NCBI GenBank assembly: GCA_001567165.1
Contig: LNFQ01000071.1
Span: forward strand, 1-64,000
Direction of reading: 5' to 3'
Length of the DNA: 64,000 nucleotides
Source: Bacteroidetes bacterium OLB11
Lineage (GTDB): Bacteria; Bacteroidota; Bacteroidia; Chitinophagales; Chitinophagaceae
This document shows, in pieces, positions 39,400 through 49,344 of the stretch. Below the pieces are notes generated by a model. It was given only the letters and a program-made list of their open reading frames with translations, was not told the DNA's origin and did not search any database. The stretch's first letter is position 1. The number at the start of each line of letters is the position of its first letter. A program made the position numbers and the translations under genes.

Positions 39400-39759
39400 A
39401 TGAAAAATATTTCAAATACTCAAATTATATTATACGCCATTTTGCTATTTCATTTATTCATATTTGGGCATGCATCATACTTACTTTTTTCAGATTTTAC
39501 TGGCTTCAATTTTCAGTATTTCCGATTAGTCGGAATGCTCATTTTTACTTTAGCTTGGTTGGGGATTTGTTTGAAAAAACGCATTTTCACATTGATCTAT
39601 TTTTCACTGATTGTTTTAGAATTAATGGCTAAAATGTTTTTTGGAAGTTTAATTTTTGGAGAAGTGATTGGAGATATTTTTTTTCCGGCAGATGTTCTTT
39701 TTATAGGAGTTGTCATTATACTTTACAAACAAATATTTAATGAAAGATCATCTGCATAA
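39400..39759 (+). CDS. Small integral membrane protein, function unknown
   Basis: The 119-residue product has four hydrophobic segments (about 9-29, 39-58, 62-80 and 92-110) with a positively charged loop LKKR after the second. No family was recognised. It is 23 bases downstream of tamB. Its last 20 bases overlap the start of the BtuF-like gene, so it is probably translated together with it. A role in envelope function or uptake is only suggested by position. Confidence 0.6.
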   Translation: MKNISNTQIILYAILLFHLFIFGHASYLLFSDFTGFNFQYFRLVGMLIFTLAWLGICLKKRIFTLIYFSLIVLELMAKMFFGSLIFGEVIGDIFFPADVLFIGVVIILYKQIFNERSSA

Positions 39760-40524
39760 CGATATTCAGCTTTCACATTCACCAAAAAGAATCATATCAT
39801 TAGTACCATCTCAAACCGAATATCTGTACGATTTAGGACTGAATGATGAAGTTGTGGGTATTACAAAAATTTTGTATTCATCCAAAAGAATGGCATCAAT
39901 CGAAAGTAAAAATTGGAGGCACTAAAAATCTCCATTTAGAAAAAATAAAATCACTCAATCCAGACTTAGTAATTGCAAATAAAGAAGAAAATTTGAAAGA
40001 AGATATCAAGGCAATTCAATTGTTTTGTCCGGTGTGGGTGAGTGATATTAATACCTACTCTGAAGCACTTCAAATGATGATTGATGTTTCAATATTAGTT
40101 GGGAAAGAAGAAAGAGGTAGGTCAATAGTGAATCAAATCGAGTACAAAAAAAATCAATTTGTAATTGGTCAAAATAACATTCCTAAAAGTGCAATTTATT
40201 TTATTTGGCGAAACCCTTATATGGTTGTTGGAAAAGAAACATTTATTGATGAAATGCTTAGTATTGCTGGATTTGAGAATAAAATAGTGAATAAGAATCG
40301 ATATCCAGAATTATCTGTAGAAGAACTGATATCATTAAATCCTGAATATATTTTGCTTTCGAGTGAGCCATATCCATTCAAACAAAAACATGCTGAAGAG
40401 TTGCTTGCGATTCATCCTCAGTTGAAAATTATTTTAGCAGATGGTGAGCTTTTTTAGTTGGTATGGAAGTAGAATGTTGAAATCATTTGATTATTTTAGC
40501 ACATTACATGAATCAACTTGTTAA
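39740..40524 (+). pseudogene. BtuF-like helical-backbone metal-receptor binding protein, frame-broken
   Basis: This resembles the cobalamin/metal-chelate binding proteins of ABC importers: KRIISLVPSQTEYLYDLGL at the start, then WHQSKVKIGGTKNL, KIKSLNPDLVIANKEEN, FIDEMLSIAGFENKI and ELISLNPEYILLSSEPYPF. The start at ATG 39740 overlaps the preceding gene. A frame change in the A5 run 39865-39869 joins the first two pieces. A second in the T6 run 40450-40455 restores the usual end SWYGSRMLKSFDYFSTL with a stop at 40522-40524, which overlaps the next gene's ATG (40508). No signal peptide is visible, as in many cytosolic-looking Bacteroidota homologues. No permease or ATPase is adjacent, so substrate and role are uncertain. 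Confidence 0.78.
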
Positions 40525-42047
40525 ACATATTTCGCTTTTTCTTTCACTCCTTCTATATACTGCTTTGTGGTATCTGCTCAATCCAACTTTGGGATATATA
40601 TTAGACAGCGATGCGGTTTCCTATTTAACAATTGCTAATCGAGTGGCAGCTGGAGAATATTTGAAAAGTATCAATGGCCTTTGGAGTCCAATGAATAGCT
40701 GGCTGGTAGCTGTTTTCATCAAAAATGGTTTTGATGCTTGGACAGTTTCTAAGTATTTAAATTTTGTTTTTGGATTCGTAATTCTCTTGCAGTCTTATTT
40801 TCTTTTTTTAAAATTTGAAATTGGAAAATGGGGGACTATGATCTTGCAAATTGCTTTGAGTATCATTATGGTTTATATGGTTTACTTTCAGATGTTTGGG
40901 GATGTCCTACAATTGATATTTTTATTTGCTTATTTAAATGTGATTTGGAAAAAAGAACACATAAAAATTCAAACGTCGATTATTTGTGGAATATGGATGG
41001 GGCTTGCTTTTTATGCCAAAGCGTATAGCTTTTTCTTTTTTTGGAATTCATTGGCTAGTCGTGTTAGGTTATTCTTTTTTTCAAAAAAAAATTAATTTAA
41101 AATCTGCTATATACAACTATTTGGTTGGCATATTGACAATGCTTTTCGTGATGTCATTTTGGTCTTTTGCATTGTATCAAAAATATCATCAATTCAGTGT
41201 GAGTGGATTTGCAGGTAAGCTCAATATGAGTTGGTATATAAATAGTGGAAAATCTTTTAAATCGGATATCCATATTTTAATACCGCCTAGCTATGATGAT
41301 TCGCCTAGCTTTTGGGAAGATCCTTATCTTTCGCAAGACAATTTAAGCTCGCCCACAACATCTATAAAGCATTTTTTTTAAATGGACATTAAGAGTAGTG
41401 CATACATGTATAATTGCTATTTTTGTTTTCAAGAAATTAGTTTTTTCGCACTTGCTTTACTAGCCATTTCAATCTATTTCTATTTCTTTCGAAAATCAAA
41501 ATCAAATACAGATTCAAAAGTTGAATTGTTGATTCTTACGATTTGTATTTTGCCTTTAGGCTATTTAATGATGCATATTGAAACGCGATATATTTGGGCA
41601 AATATTATTTTGTTGATGTTATTAAGTGCTCGTTTTTTAAATGATTATTTTAAAGATAAGAACCAAATATTTATTTATCGAATTGCTTATTTTTTATTTG
41701 GAATTTCATTTTTGATTTTCCCAGTTTATTCAATCCTAAATCTACAAAACAAAAACAAAGATTTGTTTGAAATTGCAGCATATTTGAATAAAAATAATAT
41801 TCATGGAAAATTTACATCTAATCTCGAAGATGCAGGCAGGATGTGGGTTGTGGCATATTTGAGTAAAAACCAATTTTATACAATTGAAAAAAATGATTAT
41901 ACAGAAGACGAATTGAAAAATGAAATAAATTTCTACGGAGTTGAGTATTATTTTTTAGGAATGGAAAAAAATAATATAGATATTGATATCAATTCAATGG
42001 AGTTTGTCGGTCAAACTCATGATATTAAAATTTATAAAACCAATTAA
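40508..42047 (+). pseudogene. Multi-spanning membrane protein, glycosyltransferase-39-like, frame-broken
   Basis: The corrected product has about 512 residues and roughly ten membrane segments. The first loop carries GYILDSDAVSYLTIANRVAA, whose acidic pair resembles the catalytic loop of ArnT/GT39-type transferases. The C-terminus is soluble (HGKFTSNLEDAGRMWVVAYL). Three frame changes are required: T7 41036-41042 (seven to six), T8 41372-41379 (eight to seven) and T6 41441-41446 (six to seven). Between the last two the coding sense runs as KWTLRVVHTCIIAIFVFKK. It follows the BtuF-like gene with a 17-base overlap and converges with purL. The sugar or lipid substrate is unknown. Confidence 0.68.
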
Positions 42048-42053
42048 GATTTT

Positions 42054-44255
42054 TTATAATTCCTTTTCGATTGCAGTGTCATAGAGTGAAATCCATTCTG
42101 GCATATCACCCCAGTTTTCATTATCAACAATAATTTGTCCAGCATTTACAATGCCGATAAGCTGGAAAGCTACATTGCCCATCGCTTTTTCAAACGCTTC
42201 TTTTGCCGATTCACAAACGCTCACAATAAAACGGGATTGGTTTTCTCCAAAAAGAAACGCATCTTTACGGATGTCTTTATTCGTAGTAATTTGAAAACCT
42301 AAATTTCTTTGTTTGGCACTTTCAAAAATGGATGTAAAAATTCCTCCATCTGACACATCATGTGCACTCATGATATGTTTTTGTTGAATTAATTCCAACA
42401 CTTTTTGTTGAATAAGGTATTCTTCATTCAAATCAAATGAGGGTGCTGGTGAATGTTCGACATTCAAAATTTTATGCAAATATTCACTACTATTTAGACA
42501 ATTTTTAGCTTGACCAATTAGATAAATTGAATCACCAACATTTTTAAAATCCATTGTCATTCGTTGCGAAATATCATCTATAATTCCCACCATACCAATA
42601 GTTGGAGTTGGATAAGTTGGTCCGTCGGGTGATTGATTATAAAAGCTCACATTCCCTCCGGTGACAGGCGTGTCAAATTTGATGCAGGCATCGCTCATTC
42701 CTTTGAGTGCATACACAAATTGGTAGTAAACTTCAGGGTTGTAAGGGTTTCCAAAATTGAGACAATTCGTAATGGCACTAGGGGTGGCCCCACTGCAAAT
42801 AATATTTCTGGCAGCTTCACTCACAGCTATCATTCCTCCGATATATGGATCTGCATAAACATGTCGACTGTTGCAATCAACCGTGCAAGCAATTCCTTTT
42901 TGCGTTTCTTTGACCCACACAACCGCTGAGTCACTTGGTAGATTGGTGCTGCTATTTGAGGTGCCAACCATACTGTCGTATTGGTTGTATATCCAGCGTT
43001 TGCTGGCAATATTTGGTAATGAAATTAATTTTTTTGCTACTCCTTTTAAGTCTTTTGCTTCTTCGATTTTATGGATATCAAACTGATCTCTTTTTTGAAA
43101 ATAAGTGGGCTCTTTATATTCTCTTTCATACACAGGAGCTCCGCCACCTAATACCATACTTTCTGCGGGGACTTCAGCAACTAATTCATCATGCATATAA
43201 AAAACGCAACATTGGACTTTTTTGTAACAACTCCAATTTTGTTCACAATGGATATCCCATTTTTCAAAAATATCAGTTACTATTTTTTCTTGTCCTTTTT
43301 TTACAACCACCAACATTCTTTCTTGACTTTCGCTCAAAAGCATTTCCCATGCAAGCATATTTTTTTGTCGAGTCGGCACTTTATGTAAAAAAATATCCAT
43401 ACCATGTTGACCTTTAGCACTCATTTCGGAAGTGCTACATGTAATGCCGGCAGCTCCCATATCTTGCATTCCGATCACAGCATCTGTTTCGACGAGTTCC
43501 ATGCAGGCTTCTAATAATTTCTTTTCTTGAAATGGATCTCCAACTTGTACTGCGGGCAAGTCTTTGGCACTATCTTCATTAATATCTGCACTTGCAAAAC
43601 TAGCTCCACCTATACCATCTTTACCCGTATCGCTTCCGACAATAAACACTGAATTTCCTTCACCATAAGAAGTTGCAGAAAGTGTTTTCCCAATTTTTAC
43701 GATTCCGACACTCATTGCATTCACCAATGGATTGGTGTTATAGCAATCTTCAAAATAAACTTCACCAGCAACAGTTGGCACACCAAAGCAGTTTCCGTAA
43801 TGACCAATTCCCTTTACAACTCCAGCAAGTAAATGCTTTGTTTTATCATCTTTAAGGTTTCCAAATCGAAGAGAGTTAAGGGCGGCAATTGGTCTGGCTC
43901 CCATCGTGAAAATGTCTCTATGAATGCCTCCTACTCCCGTTGCAGCTCCTTGAAAGGGTTCTATCGCAGATGGATGATTGTGTGATTCTATTTTAAAACT
44001 ACAAGCCCAACCATCACCAATATCAATCAAACCTGCATTTTCTTCTCCGGCTTTTGCAAGTACTTTACTACCATCTTTAGGTAGTTTTTTCAACCATATA
44101 ATTGAATTTTTATAACTGCAATGCTCACTCCACATTACGCTATACATTGCTGTTTCGGTAAAGTTGGGTGTTCGACCTAAAATTTCTTTGATTTTTTCAA
44201 ATTCTTGTTCGCTAAGTCCCAGTTTAAGGGCTTGTTCTAATGTGGCAGTTTGCAT
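42054..44255 (-). CDS. purL: Phosphoribosylformylglycinamidine synthase subunit PurL
   Basis: PurL performs the ATP-dependent amidation of FGAR to FGAM in purine biosynthesis. The 733-residue product is the short type that works with separate PurS and PurQ, neither present in the window. Motifs include [11 protein letters not shown], the ATP/Mg site [68 protein letters not shown] and the second-half [10 protein letters not shown]. The frame is whole. A strong promoter match lies upstream, overlapping the end of ligA. Confidence 0.97.
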   Translation of the reverse strand: MQTATLEQALKLGLSEQEFEKIKEILGRTPNFTETAMYSVMWSEHCSYKNSIIWLKKLPKDGSKVLAKAGEENAGLIDIGDGWACSFKIESHNHPSAIEPFQGAATGVGGIHRDIFTMGARPIAALNSLRFGNLKDDKTKHLLAGVVKGIGHYGNCFGVPTVAGEVYFEDCYNTNPLVNAMSVGIVKIGKTLSATSYGEGNSVFIVGSDTGKDGIGGASFASADINEDSAKDLPAVQVGDPFQEKKLLEACMELVETDAVIGMQDMGAAGITCSTSEMSAKGQHGMDIFLHKVPTRQKNMLAWEMLLSESQERMLVVVKKGQEKIVTDIFEKWDIHCEQNWSCYKKVQCCVFYMHDELVAEVPAESMVLGGGAPVYEREYKEPTYFQKRDQFDIHKIEEAKDLKGVAKKLISLPNIASKRWIYNQYDSMVGTSNSSTNLPSDSAVVWVKETQKGIACTVDCNSRHVYADPYIGGMIAVSEAARNIICSGATPSAITNCLNFGNPYNPEVYYQFVYALKGMSDACIKFDTPVTGGNVSFYNQSPDGPTYPTPTIGMVGIIDDISQRMTMDFKNVGDSIYLIGQAKNCLNSSEYLHKILNVEHSPAPSFDLNEEYLIQQKVLELIQQKHIMSAHDVSDGGIFTSIFESAKQRNLGFQITTNKDIRKDAFLFGENQSRFIVSVCESAKEAFEKAMGNVAFQLIGIVNAGQIIVDNENWGDMPEWISLYDTAIEKEL

Positions 44256-44280
44256 GTTTGTACGCTTCTAAAATGAATTG

Positions 44281-44312
44281 CAAAAATAGCTTATTCAAAA
44301 TTATTTGGCAAA
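44281..44312 (-). promoter_or_regulatory. Bacteroidota-type promoter of purL
   Basis: On the minus strand TTTG (44309-44312) is followed after 20 bases by TATTTTTG (44281-44288), matching -33 TTTG and -7 TAnnTTTG. The -33 box lies within the last codons of ligA, so purL can be transcribed independently of the genes upstream. Confidence 0.55.
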
Positions 44313-46400
44313 CTTAACTAGTTCTAAAAAATCGTTTTCATTGAGGATAATAATAGAACTGATTTTCTTTGCTTTTTCTAGTTTGCTACCAGCATTTTCA
44401 CCGACTATCAAATAATTTAATTTAGTGCTGACACCGCTCAATATTTTGCCATCAAGAGATTCAACAATCGCTTCGGCTTCACTCCGTTTCATTTGCATTG
44501 TGCCTGTAAATAAAAATGTTTTTTCAAAAAGTGCATGAGTTCCTTCGTTTTCTATTTTTTCATTTTGAAGATTTACACCTGATTTTTCGAGCTCATCTAT
44601 TAAGTATTTTGTATCGGGGTGTGAAAAAAAATCAAAAATGGAAGCCGCAACTTTTTCACCAACGTCTTCGATTGATTTCAATTCTTCAATTGTCTTTGAA
44701 TAAAAATCTTTTATATGAGTGACGCTACGAGTCATTGCTTTTGCTGTTGTTTCACCAACATATCTTATTCCTAATCCGAAGATAACTCGATGTAGGGCTT
44801 GGGTTTTTGATTTCTCAATGGCCTCTTGCAAATTATAGATTGATTTTTCTCCTAGACCATCTAGTTGTTGAATTTGTTGGAAAGGAAGATTGTAGATGTT
44901 TTGTATATTTTTTAAAAAACCATATTCATAAAATCGGCGGACTAGGGCATCGCCTAATCCTCTAATATCCATGGCATCTTTTGAAGCAAAATGAATAATT
45001 CGTTCAATAATTTGAGCTTCACAATTCACATGAGTGCATCTCCAAACGGCTTCTCCTACTGGCTTTGTGAGAGTTTGACTACATACAGGACATTGTTTAG
45101 GGAAGATAATTTCTTGCTCATTTCCTGTTCTTAATTCGGGAAACGATTTCACAATGTAGGGTATTACATCACCTGCTCGTTCTACCAATATGGTATCGCC
45201 TAGCATTAGGTTTTTTTCTTTAATCACATCTTCATTAAATAATGAAATGGATGAAACGGTTACTCCACCAATATATACAGGTTGAATTTTGGCTACTGGC
45301 GTAATACTACCCGTTCGGCCAACTTGATATTCGATAGCGAGCAGTTGAGAACTTGCTTGTCTAGCTTTAAATTTGTAAGCCATTGCCCAGCGTGGATGGT
45401 GGCTGGTTTGCCCAATTTTATCTTGTACTGAATATGCGTTTACTTTAATCACCATACCGTCTATTTCATAAGGCATCGAATCTCTTTTATTTTCATATTC
45501 ATTACAGATTCTTATCACATCTTCGATATGATTACAAACATGGGCGTTTTCAATAGGTGTCTTGAATCCTAATGTACTCAATGCTTTGAGGCTATCATAG
45601 TGAGTTGAAAATTCAGGTCGGAAGTTTTCATTTTCATTTGATTGAATATAACTGACATGGTATAAAAAAGCGTCTAAACCTCTTTTGGCAACTTCATTTG
45701 GATCTTTCAAACGCAGGCTCCCTGACGCTGCATTTCGTGGGTTAGCAAGAGGTGGTATATTTTCAGATATGAGTTTCTGATTGTATTCGGCAAATGACTT
45801 TTTGGTCATCATAATTTCACCTCTGATTTCAATTTGTTTAATTTGGTATTTTGCAAAAAGAGCTTTCAGCGGTATGGAGCGTATTTGCATTGTGTTGGGA
45901 GTGATATCATCCCCTTGTATTCCATCACCTCTAGTAGCACCTCGTTGTAAAATATCATTTTCATAAATGAGCGAAATGCCGGCACCATCATATTTTGGCT
46001 CAATGCAGTACTGGATAAGGGCTTCGCCGCTTAACTCTTTGCATTTTCGATCCCACTCATATAAGTCATCTGCGTTATAACTATTTTCTAAACTCAACAT
46101 GGGTACGAGATGATGAACTACCTGAAAGCTTTTGGTAAGCCCTTTGGCAATTCGTTGAGTGGGAGAATCTTTGGTTATGATTTCAGGAAATTGAGTTTCA
46201 ATTTTTTTTAAAATTGAAAATAAAGCATCATACTCTTGGTCTGCTAATATGGGATTGTCTTGTACATAGTAAGACCAGTCTGCAAATTGGATAATCTCTT
46301 TTAAGGGAGATGCTGATTCTTTGTTGATATGCAAAGAGGGATTTTCGAGGATTTTTTTAGCTTGTGAAACTAGTATGCGAGATTCGTCAGTTGAATACAT
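44301..46400 (-). CDS. ligA: NAD-dependent DNA ligase LigA
   Basis: LigA seals nicks during replication and repair, using NAD to form a ligase-AMP. The 699-residue protein has the Ia domain and the adenylation domain with Lys136 in YCIEPKYDGAGIS (KYDG instead of the common KLDG or KIDG). It continues with GEIMMTKKSF, an OB domain, a four-cysteine zinc finger (CPVCSQTL then CTHVNCEAQ), helix-hairpin-helix repeats (GLGIRYVGETTAKAM) and a C-terminal BRCT domain (KTFLFTGTMQMKRSEAEAIV). The frame is complete although it contains long T/A runs. It follows nuoN by 41 bases on the same strand. Confidence 0.97.
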   Translation of the reverse strand: MYSTDESRILVSQAKKILENPSLHINKESASPLKEIIQFADWSYYVQDNPILADQEYDALFSILKKIETQFPEIITKDSPTQRIAKGLTKSFQVVHHLVPMLSLENSYNADDLYEWDRKCKELSGEALIQYCIEPKYDGAGISLIYENDILQRGATRGDGIQGDDITPNTMQIRSIPLKALFAKYQIKQIEIRGEIMMTKKSFAEYNQKLISENIPPLANPRNAASGSLRLKDPNEVAKRGLDAFLYHVSYIQSNENENFRPEFSTHYDSLKALSTLGFKTPIENAHVCNHIEDVIRICNEYENKRDSMPYEIDGMVIKVNAYSVQDKIGQTSHHPRWAMAYKFKARQASSQLLAIEYQVGRTGSITPVAKIQPVYIGGVTVSSISLFNEDVIKEKNLMLGDTILVERAGDVIPYIVKSFPELRTGNEQEIIFPKQCPVCSQTLTKPVGEAVWRCTHVNCEAQIIERIIHFASKDAMDIRGLGDALVRRFYEYGFLKNIQNIYNLPFQQIQQLDGLGEKSIYNLQEAIEKSKTQALHRVIFGLGIRYVGETTAKAMTRSVTHIKDFYSKTIEELKSIEDVGEKVAASIFDFFSHPDTKYLIDELEKSGVNLQNEKIENEGTHALFEKTFLFTGTMQMKRSEAEAIVESLDGKILSGVSTKLNYLIVGENAGSKLEKAKKISSIIILNENDFLELVKFAK

Positions 46401-46441
46401 ACTGCAATTTATACTAAATAGTGGATATCATTTTTTTTTAT

Positions 46442-47815
46442 TTAAAAAACGCTAATCAAACCGGGCAATAATCCTAATATAATAATCAAAGCGGCATTGA
46501 TAATATAAAGCGTATTATCAAAACTGTTAGGTTCAGAATTGAGTTCTGCATTTCCTTCTTTGAAATAAATACTACTAATTAAACGGAAATAGTAGTAGGA
46601 GCTAATTGCAGCCATTAAGACGGCAAAAAATACGATTCCAATACTTTGTCCTTGCTCAACCGCAGCAGTGAGTAAATAGTATTTCCCAAAGAACCCTGCT
46701 GTCATTGGGATACCAGTTAATGAGAGTAAACAAATCACTGTTGTTGCTGCAAGAACGGGATGACGTTTTCCTAAGCCTTTGAATCCGTCATAAGTATAGT
46801 CTTTTACTTTAGTGATAGCGGCAAACACTCCTAATGAGGCCAAAGTATAGGCAACAGCGTATAAAAGCAACCCATTCCATGAAGTGTCGTTGAGTGAAAA
46901 AATGGCAAACAGCATAAAGCCTGCTTGTGCAATAGAAGAATAAGCCATCATTCGCTTAACACTTTGCTGGAAGATAGCAGTAATGTTTCCAAATAATAAA
47001 GTCATTACAATCATTACACTAATGGTAACTTGCCATATGGAGCCAATTGTACCAAATGAAAGATGAAACAATTTAATAAATCCTAAGAATACGCTAATCT
47101 TAACGATTGTAGCCATGAGGGCAGTGATGGGTGTGGGTGAACCATCATACACATCAGGAGTCCAATAATGAACGGGGGCTGCTGAAACCTTAAACGCGAA
47201 GGCAATAGCAATGAGTAAAATGCCAATATAAGATAGGGCGTTGCTAGTTTGAATTGCATTTAAAAATTGTTCACTTGTTACATTAAAATCTCCGGTAGCA
47301 CCATATACTAAGGTAATTCCCATTAATAAGATACCTGTACTAAATGCACCCATTAAAAAATATTTCAATGAGGCTTCATGGCTTTTGATATTTTGTTTAT
47401 CACTTCCGGCTAATACATATTGTGGGATAGATAAAATTTCGATTCCTAGAAATAGAATTAATAAATTGGTAAATGAAGAAATTAGATAAGCACCGCATAA
47501 AATAAAGAAGATGAGGGCAAAATATTCTGCATCGTTTTTTCCGATATCAGCAATATTTTTTTTGAATATCAGCAAATATAAAACAACACATCCAGTCACT
47601 AATACATTAAATGTAGAAGAGTATTTGTCGAAGGAAATCATGTCAAAATAGGAAACCACATCCCTACTATCGAGCATCAAATCATAACAATTTGCTGCTA
47701 ATAGTGCAATACTTCCAAAAATTGCCAATATTTGAACTTGCGAACTTTTTTGGAATATTAATCCTGAAAACATCAACAAGATTCCTATTAAAACTGAAAC
47801 TACAATAGCAATCAT
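46442..47815 (-). CDS. nuoN: NADH-quinone oxidoreductase subunit N
   Basis: NuoN is one of the three antiporter-like proton-channel subunits in the membrane arm of complex I. The 457-residue product is highly hydrophobic with about 14 segments and the proton-translocating core motif (IAFAFKVSAAPVHYWTPDVYDGSPTP, of which KVSAAPVHYWTPDVYDG is the signature). Conserved lysines lie in QSVKRMMAYSSIAQAGFM. It ends the nuoK-L-M-N group and is 29 bases from nuoM. Confidence 0.95.
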   Translation of the reverse strand: MIAIVVSVLIGILLMFSGLIFQKSSQVQILAIFGSIALLAANCYDLMLDSRDVVSYFDMISFDKYSSTFNVLVTGCVVLYLLIFKKNIADIGKNDAEYFALIFFILCGAYLISSFTNLLILFLGIEILSIPQYVLAGSDKQNIKSHEASLKYFLMGAFSTGILLMGITLVYGATGDFNVTSEQFLNAIQTSNALSYIGILLIAIAFAFKVSAAPVHYWTPDVYDGSPTPITALMATIVKISVFLGFIKLFHLSFGTIGSIWQVTISVMIVMTLLFGNITAIFQQSVKRMMAYSSIAQAGFMLFAIFSLNDTSWNGLLLYAVAYTLASLGVFAAITKVKDYTYDGFKGLGKRHPVLAATTVICLLSLTGIPMTAGFFGKYYLLTAAVEQGQSIGIVFFAVLMAAISSYYYFRLISSIYFKEGNAELNSEPNSFDNTLYIINAALIIILGLLPGLISVF

Positions 47816-47844
47816 TTTATTCTTTTTTTATTTGTCTGTTAGGG

Positions 47845-49287
47845 TTAAATAATATTGATCCAATTTAATAGCCATTGAGGATAAAATCCTAATGCTAAAA
47901 TAATAAACATTATTAAACCGATTATAAACATTTCATTATTTGTTAAGTCATTAAATTTCTTTGTGTTTTCTTTCAATTCTCCATAAGCCACTTTACGAAC
48001 CATGCTTAATGTATAATAAGCTGAAAGAATAACTGCTAAGCAAGCCACTACTGTAAATGCAGTGCTATAAGAAGATGCACCACTGAATAATCCATTCAAC
48101 ATCATAAACTCACCCACAAAGCCACAAGTCAAAGGTAATGCAATATTGGACATTGAAATGAGCACTAGAGCAATCGTAAATTTCGGGGCTACTTTTGCAA
48201 CGCCTCCCATTTGATTCATATCCTGCGTTTGAAGTCTATTTTCCAATACGGCTACCAAAAACCACATTCCCATGATATTAATTCCATGATTAAACATTTG
48301 GATTAAAGTTCCTTGCCAACCTAAATTATGTTGTGAAAAGATAGCAGCACACATCAATCCAATATGTGCTATTGACGAATAAGCAACAAGGCGTTTAATA
48401 TTGCTTTGTGCTATTGCCAATATTGATGCATAAACGATGCCAGTTACTGATAAAAAGATAACTACATTCATCCATTCTTGAGCTCCCATTGTGACACTCG
48501 GGATGAGCCAAAACAATACCGCAAACAATCCCATTTTGACCATCAATGCACTCAAGACAACGGTAACAGGTGTGGCACTTTGTTCATAAGCGTCTGGTTG
48601 CCATGTATGAAAGGGGAATACGGGCATTTTAATTGCAAAGGCAACAAATAAAACCCAGAATAACCAACTTTGTGTTTCAAGTGGTAAACTTCGACCAGCT
48701 TCAATAAAACTGTAAAGCGAAAATGAATGTGTAGGACCTGTATGTTGATATAAATAGATAATTCCAATCAGCATTAAAAGGCTACCTGCAAATGTGTAAA
48801 CAAAAAATTTGAATGTGACAGGTACTCGTCTTTCTCCTCCATATAATGAGCTTAAAAAATAAACAGGAATTAAAGCAATTTCCCAAAATCCATAAAATAA
48901 AAGGGCATCTTTTGAAATAAAGACTCCTAGCAAACCAAGTTCAGCTAATAACATTAATCCATAAAAAATATTTTTATTTTTAGGTTCTTTGTTTATAAAG
49001 AATAAGAATATAAATGGAAAGGTGATGGCTGTCAATAAAACCATTAATGCTTGCAGTGAGTGTTTCACTTCTATTGAAAAGTGTGCTCCTAACTGTCCAA
49101 TCCACACACGGTCAAAGCTGATAAATTCAATATTGGTATTATTGAGGTAAAAATAGCAAATGATAGCTGCAACAATGAGTATGGCTATCGAGCTAGCGAT
49201 GGCTGTAAGTCGAGCACTATTTTCGGGCATCAGCAAGGTCAGTGCCCCGCCTAAAAATGGAATCAATAAAAGTAATATTATGAGCAT
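47845..49287 (-). CDS. nuoM: NADH-quinone oxidoreductase subunit M
   Basis: NuoM is a 480-residue antiporter-like subunit of complex I with about 14 membrane segments. The signature AFAIKMPVFPFHTWQPDAYEQ holds the conserved Lys and His of the proton channel, and NIKRLVAYSSIAHIGLM carries the second key Lys. The Glu in the fifth segment (FYGFWEIALIPVYFL) is present. The gene lies between nuoL (57 bases) and nuoN (29 bases). Confidence 0.96.
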   Translation of the reverse strand: MLIILLLLIPFLGGALTLLMPENSARLTAIASSIAILIVAAIICYFYLNNTNIEFISFDRVWIGQLGAHFSIEVKHSLQALMVLLTAITFPFIFLFFINKEPKNKNIFYGLMLLAELGLLGVFISKDALLFYGFWEIALIPVYFLSSLYGGERRVPVTFKFFVYTFAGSLLMLIGIIYLYQHTGPTHSFSLYSFIEAGRSLPLETQSWLFWVLFVAFAIKMPVFPFHTWQPDAYEQSATPVTVVLSALMVKMGLFAVLFWLIPSVTMGAQEWMNVVIFLSVTGIVYASILAIAQSNIKRLVAYSSIAHIGLMCAAIFSQHNLGWQGTLIQMFNHGINIMGMWFLVAVLENRLQTQDMNQMGGVAKVAPKFTIALVLISMSNIALPLTCGFVGEFMMLNGLFSGASSYSTAFTVVACLAVILSAYYTLSMVRKVAYGELKENTKKFNDLTNNEMFIIGLIMFIILALGFYPQWLLNWINII

Positions 49288-49344
49288 CTATTTATTTTTT
49301 CTTTTAACAATAGGTTTTAGTTCTATTTGTTCGTTTTTTATTTT

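Noticed and set aside
42633..43417. Several plus-strand open frames of 65-160 codons within purL
   Set aside because: They are shadows of the antisense strand of an intact, conserved purL gene and have no recognised motifs.
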